A stretch of 12,829 nucleotides of DNA from contig JASFBA010000047.1 in NCBI GenBank assembly GCA_036172265.1, forward strand, positions 1 through 12,829. The letters are read 5' to 3'. A program made the position numbers and the translations under genes. The stretch is from JASFBA01 sp036172265 (GTDB taxonomy: Bacteria; Chloroflexota; Chloroflexia; DTKN01). Below are positions 1-6,068 of this stretch, piece by piece; position 1 is the first letter of the stretch; each line of letters opens with the position of its first letter. The notes beneath the pieces were generated by a model. The model did no database searches, had not been told where the DNA came from, and saw nothing but the letters and a program-made list of their open reading frames with translations.

Positions 1-177
1 GATAGCGTTAAACTGCTTCTTGAGGGCGTAGGCCGACGGCTGCTCCCCACTTTCATACCGGCGTCTCCATTCAGCAAGCCCCCAATTGAAACAGAAACGA
101 GCCACACCACAAGCCTGGAGTAGCCATTGCTCCTGTTCGGGGGTTGGGTTCAGGCGAATCCTATGCGCTCTCTGCAT
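1..177 (-). CDS. tnpB: TnpB (OrfB) of an IS200/IS605-family element, 5' part only
   Basis: This is the N-terminal 59 codons of a TnpB protein; the rest lies beyond the left edge. TnpB is the RNA-guided nuclease carried by IS200/IS605 and IS1341-type elements and the ancestor of Cas12. The visible protein starts MQRAHRIRLNPTPEQ and continues with LLQACGVARFCFNWGLAEW, which is the usual N-terminal helix-turn-helix region of the family (basic start, R-L-x-P-T-x-E-Q, then R-x-x-x-N-W). The ATG at 177-175 is chosen because the family begins at this point; two in-frame GTG codons lie 24 and 27 bases further upstream but would add residues the family lacks. The ribosome site is weak (AGGA about 8 bases before the start). 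The RuvC residues and zinc ribbon are outside the window, so intactness cannot be judged. No TnpA is visible. The guide RNA (omega RNA) would lie at the 3' end, also outside. Confidence 0.85.
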   Translation of the reverse strand, partial: MQRAHRIRLNPTPEQEQWLLQACGVARFCFNWGLAEWRRRYESGEQPSAYALKKQFNAI

Positions 178-272
178 GAGAGTTGTCCTGGCGCTTCCTT
201 CCACCACGCTTTCCATATAGGCGACTACCGAAGCTCACGCTGATCGTCAGAATATCCTCTACGCGCGTCTAT

Positions 273-301
273 AGTATACATCATTCTCGTCTCCTCGTCA
301 A
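273..301 (-). promoter_or_regulatory. Sigma70-type promoter upstream of tnpB
   Basis: On the minus strand TTGACG (301-296) and TATACT (278-273) are separated by 17 bases, each matching five of six consensus positions. Transcription would start near 266, about 88 bases before the tnpB start. A GAGGAG motif sits inside the spacer, followed by a 19-codon frame starting with ATGATG; I do not count that frame as a gene. Confidence 0.6.
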
Positions 302-332
302 ATGGTTGGGGTGGGTTTGTAACGAAAAGGTT

Positions 333-357
333 AGTTATTGCGGTAACTGCTACGTCC
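333..357 (-). repeat. Dispersed hairpin repeat, copy A
   Basis: Read on the minus strand this is GGACGTAGCAGTTA followed by CCGCAATAACT. It contains the inverted repeat AGTTA/TAACT with a 6-base loop. Nearly the same sequence occurs at 6000-6023 on the plus strand, differing by one substitution and a one-base length change in the loop plus one loop substitution. It lies about 155 bases upstream of the tnpB start, so it could belong to the end of that element, or be an independent short repeat. Confidence 0.6.
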
Positions 358-437
358 TCCTGGGGGACACGATATTTCGGGACCGGAACTCCTGCCGGCA
401 GTGTAGCACAAAAGGGTGCAAGGCGCAAGGGCCGGCA

Positions 438-458
438 GGTCGGCTGGATAAACCGACC
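438..458 (-). terminator. Possible terminator hairpin downstream of kimA
   Basis: On the minus strand GGTCGG and CCGACC form a perfect 6-bp stem around the 9-base loop TTTATCCAG. It starts 55 bases past the kimA stop. There is no T-run after it, so it is at best a weak or factor-assisted terminator. A second hairpin at 488-505 (GCAA/TTGC extended by G/C pairs with one bulge, 3-base loop) lies closer to the stop and also lacks a T-run. Confidence 0.3.
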
Positions 459-512
459 GGCGAAGGCAGCGATGGCCTTTTCCTCTACCGGGCAAGGTTT
501 GCCGGGGTCCAG

Positions 513-2345
513 TTACTCCAGATAAAAGGGCACGTCAATGATGGCCCGACCACGCCCCCGACGGTGCCGGCGGTAGAGGAGCGCCAGGCGGATGAGCATG
601 GCCGTCTGGTTGTGGAAGAGAAAATGCCACCAACGCCCTGGAATAAACTCGGGAAGGAGGAGCGTGGCCAGTTGGCCGTCGTTGTGTTCGCGGTCCGTTT
701 GCTCTAAATAGTCCAGGAGCGGGCCGACGACCGAACGGTAGGGCGAGGGGACGACTACCAGCGGAACGCCCATACCCCATTCTTCCCACTCCCGACGCAC
801 CTTTTCCGCCGAACCCGGCTCCACCTCGACGTAGACGGCAGTGATGTCCCTCGATATGCCACGGGCGAAGCGCAGGGCCTCGATAACTCCCCGATGGACG
901 CCGGCCACCGGCAGGACGATGCGGGGGCCTGGCAGAGGCCGCAAGGAAGGAGGCAGCCCTCGGAGCGTCAGAGACCGGGCCACCTGGCGATAATGCCGGC
1001 TTATGCTCAGGAAGCCCAGCACGAGAAGCGGAATCAGCAGGGCCACAATCCAGGCCCCTTCCAGGAACTTGCTCGCCCCCACGATGAAAAAGGTCCCGGC
1101 GGTGGTCAGAGCACCCAGCCCGTTGAACAGGGCTTTGAGAAACCACCCCATCCCACGCTGACGCAGCCAGTGGACCACCATGCCGGCCTGCGAAAGGGTA
1201 AAGGCCAGGAAAACGCCCACGGCGAAGAGCGGAATCAGGGCATGGGTATCTCCGCCGAAGGCAACGATGAGGAGCCCGGTCAGCCCGGCCAGGAGGACGA
1301 TGCCGTTGGAAAAGACCAGCCGGTCGCCCAACTGGGAAAGTTGGCGGGGCAGGTAACCGTCGCGGGCTAGGATGGAGGCCACCCGGGGAAAATCGGCAAA
1401 ACTCGTGTTTGCCGCAACGGCCAGGACCAGCAATGTGCCCACCTGGACCAGGAGATAGGCTGCATTTTGGCCCAGGACGCGCCGGGCCAGGGCCGAGAGG
1501 ATGGTTTCCTCCGGCCCGGCCACGACCCCAAAGTACTGGGTCAGCCCGATGCTCCCCAGGAAGAGCGTGCCCATAAGGAGGGCCATAACGAGCAAGGCAA
1601 TGCCGGCGTTCTTGCTCTGAGGTGGGCGGAAAGCCGGCACTCCGTTGCTGATGGCCTCGATGCCGGTGAGGGCGGTGCAACCGGCGGCAAAGGTATGGAG
1701 GATGAGGAAGGTGCTCACCGGCTGGGCCGGCGGCAGGACGCTTATGGTAAAGGGGGTGGGACCCTCCAGCAGGGCCCGTACCGCCCCGACGGCCAGCATG
1801 GCCAGGTAAGAGGCCAGGAAGAAGTAGACCGGGACGGCCATCAGCGTGCCCGTTTCCCGCATCCCGCGCAGGTTCGCCAGAGAGATGACAAGGAGCAGAA
1901 GCAGGGCCAGTCCGGTGCGGTAAGGCCACAGGACGGGGAAAGCCGAGGCGATGGCGGCCACGCCGGCCGTCAGGCTGACAGCAGCGGTGAGGATATAGTC
2001 CACGAGGAGGGCGGCAGCGGCCACCAATCCGGGGACAATCCCCAGATTCTTCCGGGCCACCGTGTAGGAACCGCCACCGCCCGGATAAGCGTGGATGGTC
2101 TGGAAGTAAGAAAGGGTCAGGATCAGCAAGAGGCCGGCGATCGCCAGGGCGATGGGAAAGGAATAGACGAGGCCGGCCGCTCCGGCCACCACCAACCCCA
2201 GGTAAATCTCCTGGTTGGCGTAGGCGATGGAGGAGAGGGCATCGGGGGAGAAGGCGGCCAGCGCCCGCACCTTGTTCAACCGCTCCTCCGCTAGCCGGCC
2301 GGTGGGGAAAGGGGACCCCAGCAAAAGTTCACGGAGGCTGCGCAT
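513..2345 (-). CDS. kimA: KimA-like APC-superfamily potassium transporter
   Basis: An integral membrane protein of the amino acid-polyamine-organocation superfamily, closest in my reading to KimA (YdaO) of Bacillus, a high-affinity proton-coupled K+ importer inhibited by c-di-AMP. The core begins with LNKVRALAAFSPDALSSIAY, the conserved first-helix region of this group, followed by about twelve hydrophobic segments up to residue 445. A soluble C-terminal domain of about 160 residues follows (roughly 450-610), with LLPEFIPGRWWHFLFHNQTA, a strongly KimA-like stretch. I start at the ATG at 2345, not at the in-frame ATG at 2474: GGAGAAGG sits just upstream of 2345, the resulting 610 residues match the roughly 607 of KimA, and the 43 extra residues are encoded by repeat-rich intergenic DNA. 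It follows gcvPB by 116 bases and may be read from the gcv promoter. Substrate is inferred from family; an amino acid substrate is the alternative. Confidence 0.82.
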   Translation of the reverse strand: MRSLRELLLGSPFPTGRLAEERLNKVRALAAFSPDALSSIAYANQEIYLGLVVAGAAGLVYSFPIALAIAGLLLILTLSYFQTIHAYPGGGGSYTVARKNLGIVPGLVAAAALLVDYILTAAVSLTAGVAAIASAFPVLWPYRTGLALLLLLVISLANLRGMRETGTLMAVPVYFFLASYLAMLAVGAVRALLEGPTPFTISVLPPAQPVSTFLILHTFAAGCTALTGIEAISNGVPAFRPPQSKNAGIALLVMALLMGTLFLGSIGLTQYFGVVAGPEETILSALARRVLGQNAAYLLVQVGTLLVLAVAANTSFADFPRVASILARDGYLPRQLSQLGDRLVFSNGIVLLAGLTGLLIVAFGGDTHALIPLFAVGVFLAFTLSQAGMVVHWLRQRGMGWFLKALFNGLGALTTAGTFFIVGASKFLEGAWIVALLIPLLVLGFLSISRHYRQVARSLTLRGLPPSLRPLPGPRIVLPVAGVHRGVIEALRFARGISRDITAVYVEVEPGSAEKVRREWEEWGMGVPLVVVPSPYRSVVGPLLDYLEQTDREHNDGQLATLLLPEFIPGRWWHFLFHNQTAMLIRLALLYRRHRRGRGRAIIDVPFYLE

Positions 2346-2461
2346 GAGCACCTTCTCCACTTGGGCAGGGGGGTGAACTAACCCCTGTACGGTTCGATCT
2401 CTCGACCCAACCAACTCGAAGCCTTCGAGCCAGCACTTTAAGTCCCTGTACGGCCGGTCTC
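2346..2461 (-). promoter_or_regulatory. Repeat-rich leader between gcvPB and kimA
   Basis: This 116-base gap holds three symmetric elements. A direct repeat of about 23 bases occurs at 2383-2405 and 2444-2465, each with CCCTGTACGG followed by CTCTC on the plus strand. Between them lies the palindrome CTCGAAG-C-CTTCGAG (2415-2429). Nearest kimA is CAGGGG/CCCCTG (2366-2387), a 6-bp stem with a 10-base loop. I see no strong promoter; TTGAGA at the start of the gap on the minus strand has no good -10 partner. The kimA ribosome site (GGAGAAGG) is at the downstream end. The arrangement suggests control at the RNA or operator level, but the known c-di-AMP riboswitch signature is not recognisable. 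Confidence 0.4.
2383..2405. repeat. Direct repeat copy 1 in the kimA leader
   Basis: CCCTGTACGG-TTCGAT-CTCTCGAC. The paired copy at 2444-2465 shares the 10-base block exactly and the CTCTC block with one mismatch after it; the middle differs and is one base shorter. The copies start 61 bases apart. This copy overlaps the right arm of the CAGGGG/CCCCTG hairpin. Confidence 0.55.
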
Positions 2462-2465
2462 TCAA
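2444..2465. repeat. Direct repeat copy 2 in the kimA leader
   Basis: CCCTGTACGG-CCGGT-CTCTCAAC, the partner of 2383-2405. Its right end overlaps the last codon and stop of gcvPB (stop at 2464-2462). Confidence 0.55.
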
Positions 2466-3937
2466 CCTATCCACCGCAAAATCAGTTCCCGCGCCGCCTT
2501 GACCTCGTCCAGCCGGCGTACCGGGGCACGGTGCGGCGCCTGGCGCAAAAGTTCCGGCTGAGTCCTGGCCTCCTCGGCGATTCGGCGCAGCGCCTCGGCA
2601 AAGGCGTCCAGCGTCTCCTTGCTCTCCGTCTCCGTCGGCTCGATCATGAGCGCCTCGGGGACGATAAGCGGGAAATAGTTCGTCGGCGGATGAAAGCCGT
2701 AATCTATGAGCCGCTTGGAAATATCCAGGGCGCGGACGTCGCTTCCCTCGACCCGGCCCACGGCCACGAACTCGTGCATGCAGCGCCGGTCATGGGAGAG
2801 GCGAAAGACCTCTTTGACCTTTTGCTGAAGGTAGTTGGCGTTGAGGACGGCATCCTCGGCCACCTGGCGCAGCCCGGCTGCCCCCAGCATCCGGATGTAG
2901 GTATAGGCCCGCACCAGGACGCCGAACTGCCCGTAGAAGGTCTTGACCCGGCCGATGGAACGTTCCGGCATCGTCCAGTCATAGAAAAAGCAGTCCTCCG
3001 TATGGGTATGGCCGCGGACGTCGCCGGGACATTCGTCGCTTCGGACGCGCTCGACCCGGGGGCCGGGGAGATAGGGGGACAAGATGGCCGAGCAACCCAC
3101 CGGGCCTGAGCCCGGCCCGCCACCGCCATGTGGGGTGGAGAAGGTCTTGTGGAGGTTGTAGTGAAAGACATCAAACCCCATCTCCCCCGGCCGGGCAATG
3201 CCCAGAAGGGCGTTCATGTTGGCCCCGTCGCCGTAGAGGAGGCCGCCGCACCTGTGGACGATTTCGGCAATCTCCAGGAGGTGTTCGTCGAAGAGGCCTA
3301 GCGTGTTCGGGTTGGTCAACATCATGCCGGCCACCCGTTCGCTGCACTTGGCACGCAGGTCCTCCAGGTCCACGTTGCCCCGGGCGTCGGAGCGCACTTC
3401 GACCACCTGGAGGCCGCTCATCGCCGAGGAGGCGGGATTGGTGCCGTGGGCGGAGTCGGGGATGAGGATGACGTCGCGTTTCTCCCCCCGGTCGTCGTGG
3501 TAGGCCCGAATCATTTGGATGCCGGTGAACTCGCCCTGGGCGCCGGCGGCCGGCTGGAGGGAGACGGCGGCAAAGCCGCCGATCTCTTTGAGGAACTCCT
3601 GCAGTTCCCACATCAGGCGCAAATTGCCCTGGACGGTGTGGGCCGGCTGGTAGGGGTGGGTCTGGGTAAAGCCGGGCAGGGAGGCGGCCACCTCGTTCAC
3701 CTTGGGGTTGTACTTCATCGTGCAGGAGCCCAACGGATAGAAGCCCGTGTCCACTCCATAGTTCAGTTGTGAAAGCCGCACAAAGTGGCGGACAAGGTCC
3801 ACCTCGCTCACCTCGGGGAGGGGTAGATCGGCGCGGACAAAGCCCTCTGGAAGCGGCGTCTCGGGCACGCCCACCTCAGGCAGGGTGCAGCCGCAGCGTC
3901 CGGGGACGGAGAGTTCGCAAAGGAGCGGTTCGCTCAT
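2462..3937 (-). CDS. gcvPB: Glycine dehydrogenase (decarboxylating) subunit 2
   Basis: The C-terminal half of the P-protein of the glycine cleavage system. With GcvPA it forms the PLP enzyme that decarboxylates glycine and passes the aminomethyl group to the lipoyl arm of GcvH. The 491-residue product is the usual length for the family. It shows LSQLNYGVDTGFYPLGSCTM near residue 60-75, and the PLP lysine motif FHYNLHKTFSTPHGGGGPGS, with the Schiff-base lysine at residue 264. I choose the ATG at 3937, which overlaps the gcvPA stop as ATGA and has GGAGGTGA four bases upstream. An in-frame ATG at 4006 lies inside gcvPA and adds 23 residues that do not resemble the family. The overlap implies translational coupling with gcvPA. 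Nothing is missing or broken. Confidence 0.95.
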   Translation of the reverse strand: MSEPLLCELSVPGRCGCTLPEVGVPETPLPEGFVRADLPLPEVSEVDLVRHFVRLSQLNYGVDTGFYPLGSCTMKYNPKVNEVAASLPGFTQTHPYQPAHTVQGNLRLMWELQEFLKEIGGFAAVSLQPAAGAQGEFTGIQMIRAYHDDRGEKRDVILIPDSAHGTNPASSAMSGLQVVEVRSDARGNVDLEDLRAKCSERVAGMMLTNPNTLGLFDEHLLEIAEIVHRCGGLLYGDGANMNALLGIARPGEMGFDVFHYNLHKTFSTPHGGGGPGSGPVGCSAILSPYLPGPRVERVRSDECPGDVRGHTHTEDCFFYDWTMPERSIGRVKTFYGQFGVLVRAYTYIRMLGAAGLRQVAEDAVLNANYLQQKVKEVFRLSHDRRCMHEFVAVGRVEGSDVRALDISKRLIDYGFHPPTNYFPLIVPEALMIEPTETESKETLDAFAEALRRIAEEARTQPELLRQAPHRAPVRRLDEVKAARELILRWIG

Positions 3938-5283
3938 CGGGTCACCTCCCGTAGCACCCGCACCAGTCGGTCGATCTCGGGCACCGGGACCATCTCGGTC
4001 ACACACAACAGGGTACAGCGTTCCAGGTGGGGATGGGTCTGGCTCAGGTCAAAGCCGCCGATAAAGCCCTCTTCCAGCAGGCGGTCATTCAGTTCATCCA
4101 CGGGGAGGGGACAAGAGACGACGAATTCCTTGAAGAAGGGGCGGGTGCTCCGTACCTCAAAGCCGCGCAGCCGGCCGATCTTCTGGGCGGCGTAGTGCGC
4201 CCGATGGTAGCAGATTTCGGCGATACGCCATAGTCCCTGCTTTCCCAAGGCAGCCAGGTAGACGGCGGCAGCCAGGGCGTTGAGGGACTGATTGGTGCAG
4301 ATGTTGGAGGTGGCTTTCTCCCGGCGGATGTGCTGTTCGCGGGTGGAGAGGGTCAAGACAAAGCCGCGCCTGCCCCCGGCATCCACGGTCTGGCCGACCA
4401 GCCGGCCGGCCATCTTGCGCACATCGTCCCGGCGGCAGGCGAAAAAGCCCAGGTACGGCCCGCCAAAGTTCAGGGGGTTCCCCAGGGCCTGCCCTTCGCC
4501 CACCACGATGTCCGCCCCATACTCTCCCGGCGGGACAAAAAGGCCCAGGGAAATGGGGTCTACCGCCACGATAAGCATGGCACCGACGGCATGGACGGCT
4601 TCGGCCAGCCGGCGCAGCCGCTCGGGGGAAAGCACCTCTCCCAAGAAGGTCGGCGTCTGGACGACCAGGCAGCAGGTATCGCCGTCCAGCATCTTCTCCA
4701 GGGCGTCCAGGTCGTTCTCCGGGCGCTCGTCGCCCAGAAGTTCTAGCCCACTTCCCCGGAGGTAAGTGCGGGCCACCTGGCGGTACTCGGGATGGAGGTC
4801 CGGAGAGAGAAGTATACGCCGGCGTCTCCCACGGGCCACGTTTGCGGCCATGATGATGGCCTCGGCCACCGCCGTACCGCCATCGTAGTGGGAAGCGTTG
4901 GCCACCTCCATGCCGGTGAGGGCGCAGATCATACTCTGGTACTCGAAGATGGCCTGGAGCGTCCCCTGGCTGATCTCCGGCTGGTAGGGGGTATAGGCGG
5001 TATAGAACTCGGAGCGGCCGACGATGGTCTGGACGACGCTGGGGATATAGTGGTGGTAGGCGCCGGCCCCCAGGAGGCAGGTGAACTCTTCGGCGGAGGC
5101 GTTCCAGGAGGCGAGTTCCCGCAACTCGCGGAGGATTTCGACCTCCGAAAGCGGGGCCGGCAACTTCAGTTCGGGAAAGCGGCAGGTGGCCGGGACGTCG
5201 GCAAAGAGTTCGGCAACGGACTCGGCTCCGATCGTCTGGAGCATCTCCCGGCGCTGGGCCTCGGTATGCGGGGTATAGGCCAT
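3934..5283 (-). CDS. gcvPA: Glycine dehydrogenase (decarboxylating) subunit 1
   Basis: The N-terminal half of the split P-protein; 449 residues, the normal family length. It begins MAYTPHTEAQRREML and contains the conserved stretches FLGAGAYHHYIPSVV-like (here LLGAGAYHHYIPSVV), YTPYQPEISQGTLQ and ASHYDGGTAVAEA, all typical of GcvPA. It has the fold of a PLP enzyme but lacks the cofactor lysine, which is supplied by GcvPB. The start codon at 5283 directly follows the gcvH stop (5286-5284) with no spacer, and GGAGGG lies just before it inside gcvH, so the three genes form one tight operon. Split P-proteins occur in Firmicutes, Chloroflexota, Thermotoga, Thermus and archaea, while many Proteobacteria use a single fused chain. 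Confidence 0.95.
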   Translation of the reverse strand: MAYTPHTEAQRREMLQTIGAESVAELFADVPATCRFPELKLPAPLSEVEILRELRELASWNASAEEFTCLLGAGAYHHYIPSVVQTIVGRSEFYTAYTPYQPEISQGTLQAIFEYQSMICALTGMEVANASHYDGGTAVAEAIIMAANVARGRRRRILLSPDLHPEYRQVARTYLRGSGLELLGDERPENDLDALEKMLDGDTCCLVVQTPTFLGEVLSPERLRRLAEAVHAVGAMLIVAVDPISLGLFVPPGEYGADIVVGEGQALGNPLNFGGPYLGFFACRRDDVRKMAGRLVGQTVDAGGRRGFVLTLSTREQHIRREKATSNICTNQSLNALAAAVYLAALGKQGLWRIAEICYHRAHYAAQKIGRLRGFEVRSTRPFFKEFVVSCPLPVDELNDRLLEEGFIGGFDLSQTHPHLERCTLLCVTEMVPVPEIDRLVRVLREVTR

Positions 5284-5679
5284 CTAGTGCCCTCCTTCTT
5301 CAACCAACCGGGCGTAGGCGGCAGCGTCCAGGAGGGTTTCCCACTCGGCCGGATCCGCAAGTTCCAGCCGCACCATCCAGCCCTCGCCGTAGGGGTCACG
5401 GTTGACGATGGAGGGGTCGTCCATCAAGGCCTGGTTGATCCCCACCACCTTGCCGCTCAAGGGGGCGTAGATGTCCGAAGTGGCCTTGACCGACTCGACG
5501 ACGCCGATGGAGTCGCCCTGCCGGTACTCCTCGCCGACCTCGGGCAGTTCCACGTAGACGACGTCCCCCAGTTGGGCCTGGGCATAGTCGCTGATGCCCA
5601 CCACTGCGGTCGGGCCCTCCTGCCGGGCCCACTCGTGGGTTCGGGAGTAGCGCAGGTCTTCGGGAATGCGGTGTGCCAT
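5284..5679 (-). CDS. gcvH: Glycine cleavage system H protein (lipoyl carrier)
   Basis: A 131-residue lipoyl-domain protein that shuttles the aminomethyl group from the P-protein to the T-protein and is reoxidised by lipoamide dehydrogenase. The lipoylation site is Lys65 in GVVESVKATSDIYAPLSG, with the expected downstream G-x-V-x-x-I-N (GKVVGIN). The N-terminal YSRTHEWAR is also typical. The start has AAGGAGG five bases upstream. It is the first gene of the gcvH-gcvPA-gcvPB operon. The common neighbour gcvT is absent: upstream is a degraded region and then pheS. Confidence 0.95.
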   Translation of the reverse strand: MAHRIPEDLRYSRTHEWARQEGPTAVVGISDYAQAQLGDVVYVELPEVGEEYRQGDSIGVVESVKATSDIYAPLSGKVVGINQALMDDPSIVNRDPYGEGWMVRLELADPAEWETLLDAAAYARLVEEGGH

Positions 5680-5720
5680 AGAAGCCTCCTTTTTGAAATT
5701 TGAGATTTTTTTAGATTTAA

Positions 5721-5749
5721 ATCGTACCAGATTGTGCCCGAACTGTCAA
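5721..5749 (-). promoter_or_regulatory. Promoter of the gcvH-gcvPA-gcvPB operon
   Basis: On the minus strand a perfect TTGACA (5749-5744) is followed after 17 bases by TACGAT (5726-5721), which matches four of six. Transcription would start near 5714, leaving about 35 bases before the gcvH ATG. That leader is too short for a glycine riboswitch. An AT-rich tract lies upstream at about 5757-5802 and includes a possible second promoter, TTGCAA with TATCAT 17 bases on. Confidence 0.7.
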
Positions 5750-5788
5750 AGTTGGGCGGCTTTTTGTGTATTAAAAGCAAATATGATA

Positions 5789-6029
5789 TTATAAAAATAA
5801 AAGGCTTGCAATCCCGAGAGGAGGAAAGTGGCCGGCCGTGTCAAAGGCCACGTCGGGGTGGTTGCCGCCGTAGACGGTGCGGGTTCAGGAAACCTTCCTC
5901 GTCGTGGTAACTGTGGCCATGGGAGCGTGCCCACAGGGTATAGAAGGAGTTGTCGCCCTGGATGGCGACGATGCTGCTGCGGTTCTCCCCATAGAAGAAG
6001 GACGTAGCAGTTATCGAATAACTGTACAA
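5789..6029 (-). pseudogene. Frameshifted coding remnant of unknown protein
   Basis: Two adjoining minus-strand frames look like pieces of one real protein. The upstream frame reads FYGENRSSIVAIQGDNSFYT and LWARSHGHSYHDEEGFLNP. After a shift of one base near 5890 the next frame reads VYGGNHPDVAFDTAGHFPPL and stops at 5791-5789. Both use mostly C- or G-ending codons, as in the intact genes here, and both lose that pattern outside the stated limits. No start with a ribosome site is visible; the upstream end runs into hairpin repeat copy B. I do not recognise the protein. It may be the 3' end of a lost gene. A chance open frame is the alternative, and the codon pattern argues against it only moderately. 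Confidence 0.4.
6000..6023 (+). repeat. Dispersed hairpin repeat, copy B
   Basis: Reads GGACGTAGCAGTTA then TCGAATAACT, nearly the same as copy A at 333-357 but in opposite orientation. Here the palindrome extends to CAGTTAT-CGA-ATAACTG (6008-6024), a perfect 7-bp stem with a 3-base loop. The sequence beyond about 25 bases on either side does not clearly match copy A. Confidence 0.6.
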
Positions 6030-6068
6030 TACAGGGCTTCCCGATGCTCTAACGGAAGGACGAACCGT

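Larger units (their letters stand above)
178..512. other. Intergenic region between tnpB and kimA, no gene seen
   Basis: This 335-base stretch carries the tnpB promoter, hairpin repeat copy A (333-357) and two hairpins just behind the kimA stop codon. The frames that are open here (a plus-strand frame over 183-707 and a minus-strand frame over 225-428) show no recognisable protein, and their codon use is unlike the C/G-ending codons of the genes around them. A weak second promoter-like pair lies on the minus strand: TTGCGC at 428-423 and TACACT at 405-400, 17 bases apart. It would be read across copy A towards tnpB. The upstream end of the IS element should lie in this stretch, but I cannot place it. 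Confidence 0.6.
5680..6068. other. Intergenic region between pheS and gcvH
   Basis: This 389-base gap contains, from the pheS side: hairpin repeat copy B (6000-6023), the frameshifted coding remnant (5789-6029), an AT-rich tract (about 5757-5802) unlike the rest of the GC-rich window, and the gcv promoter. No clear terminator with a T-run follows pheS. No intact gene is seen. Confidence 0.6.

Noticed and set aside
225..428. A 67-codon minus-strand frame upstream of tnpB
   Set aside because: It runs over repeat copy A and the tnpB promoter, shows no family resemblance and has poor codon use. The inner ATGATG start has a GAGGAG site but overlaps the promoter -10 region.
183..707. A 174-codon plus-strand frame
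   Set aside because: It crosses the kimA stop and 3' end in antisense, has no ribosome site, and its codon use and content are not protein-like for this genome.
2346..2461. c-di-AMP (ydaO-type) riboswitch before kimA
   Set aside because: The conserved sequence blocks of that riboswitch are not recognisable here, and the 116-base space is tight. A covariance-model scan would settle it.
2346..2474. Extension of the KimA-like protein to the ATG at 2474
   Set aside because: The extra 43 residues are encoded by repeats and palindromes, overlap the gcvPB stop and make the protein longer than its family. The ATG at 2345 has a good ribosome site.
3938..4006. Extension of GcvPB to the ATG at 4006
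   Set aside because: It lies inside gcvPA, and the 23 extra residues do not resemble the family. The ATGA overlap at 3937 with GGAGGTGA is the better start.
5680..5720. Glycine riboswitch before gcvH
   Set aside because: The leader between the promoter and the ATG is only about 35 bases, and no tandem aptamer-like sequence is present.
5815..5864. A plus-strand GTG frame behind CGAGAGGAGGAAA, the same 13 bases as at the protease ribosome site (7318-7330)
   Set aside because: The GTG is only three bases past the GGAGG, the frame is arginine- and cysteine-rich with poor codon use, and purine-rich Shine-Dalgarno strings can match by chance. The minus strand reads better here.
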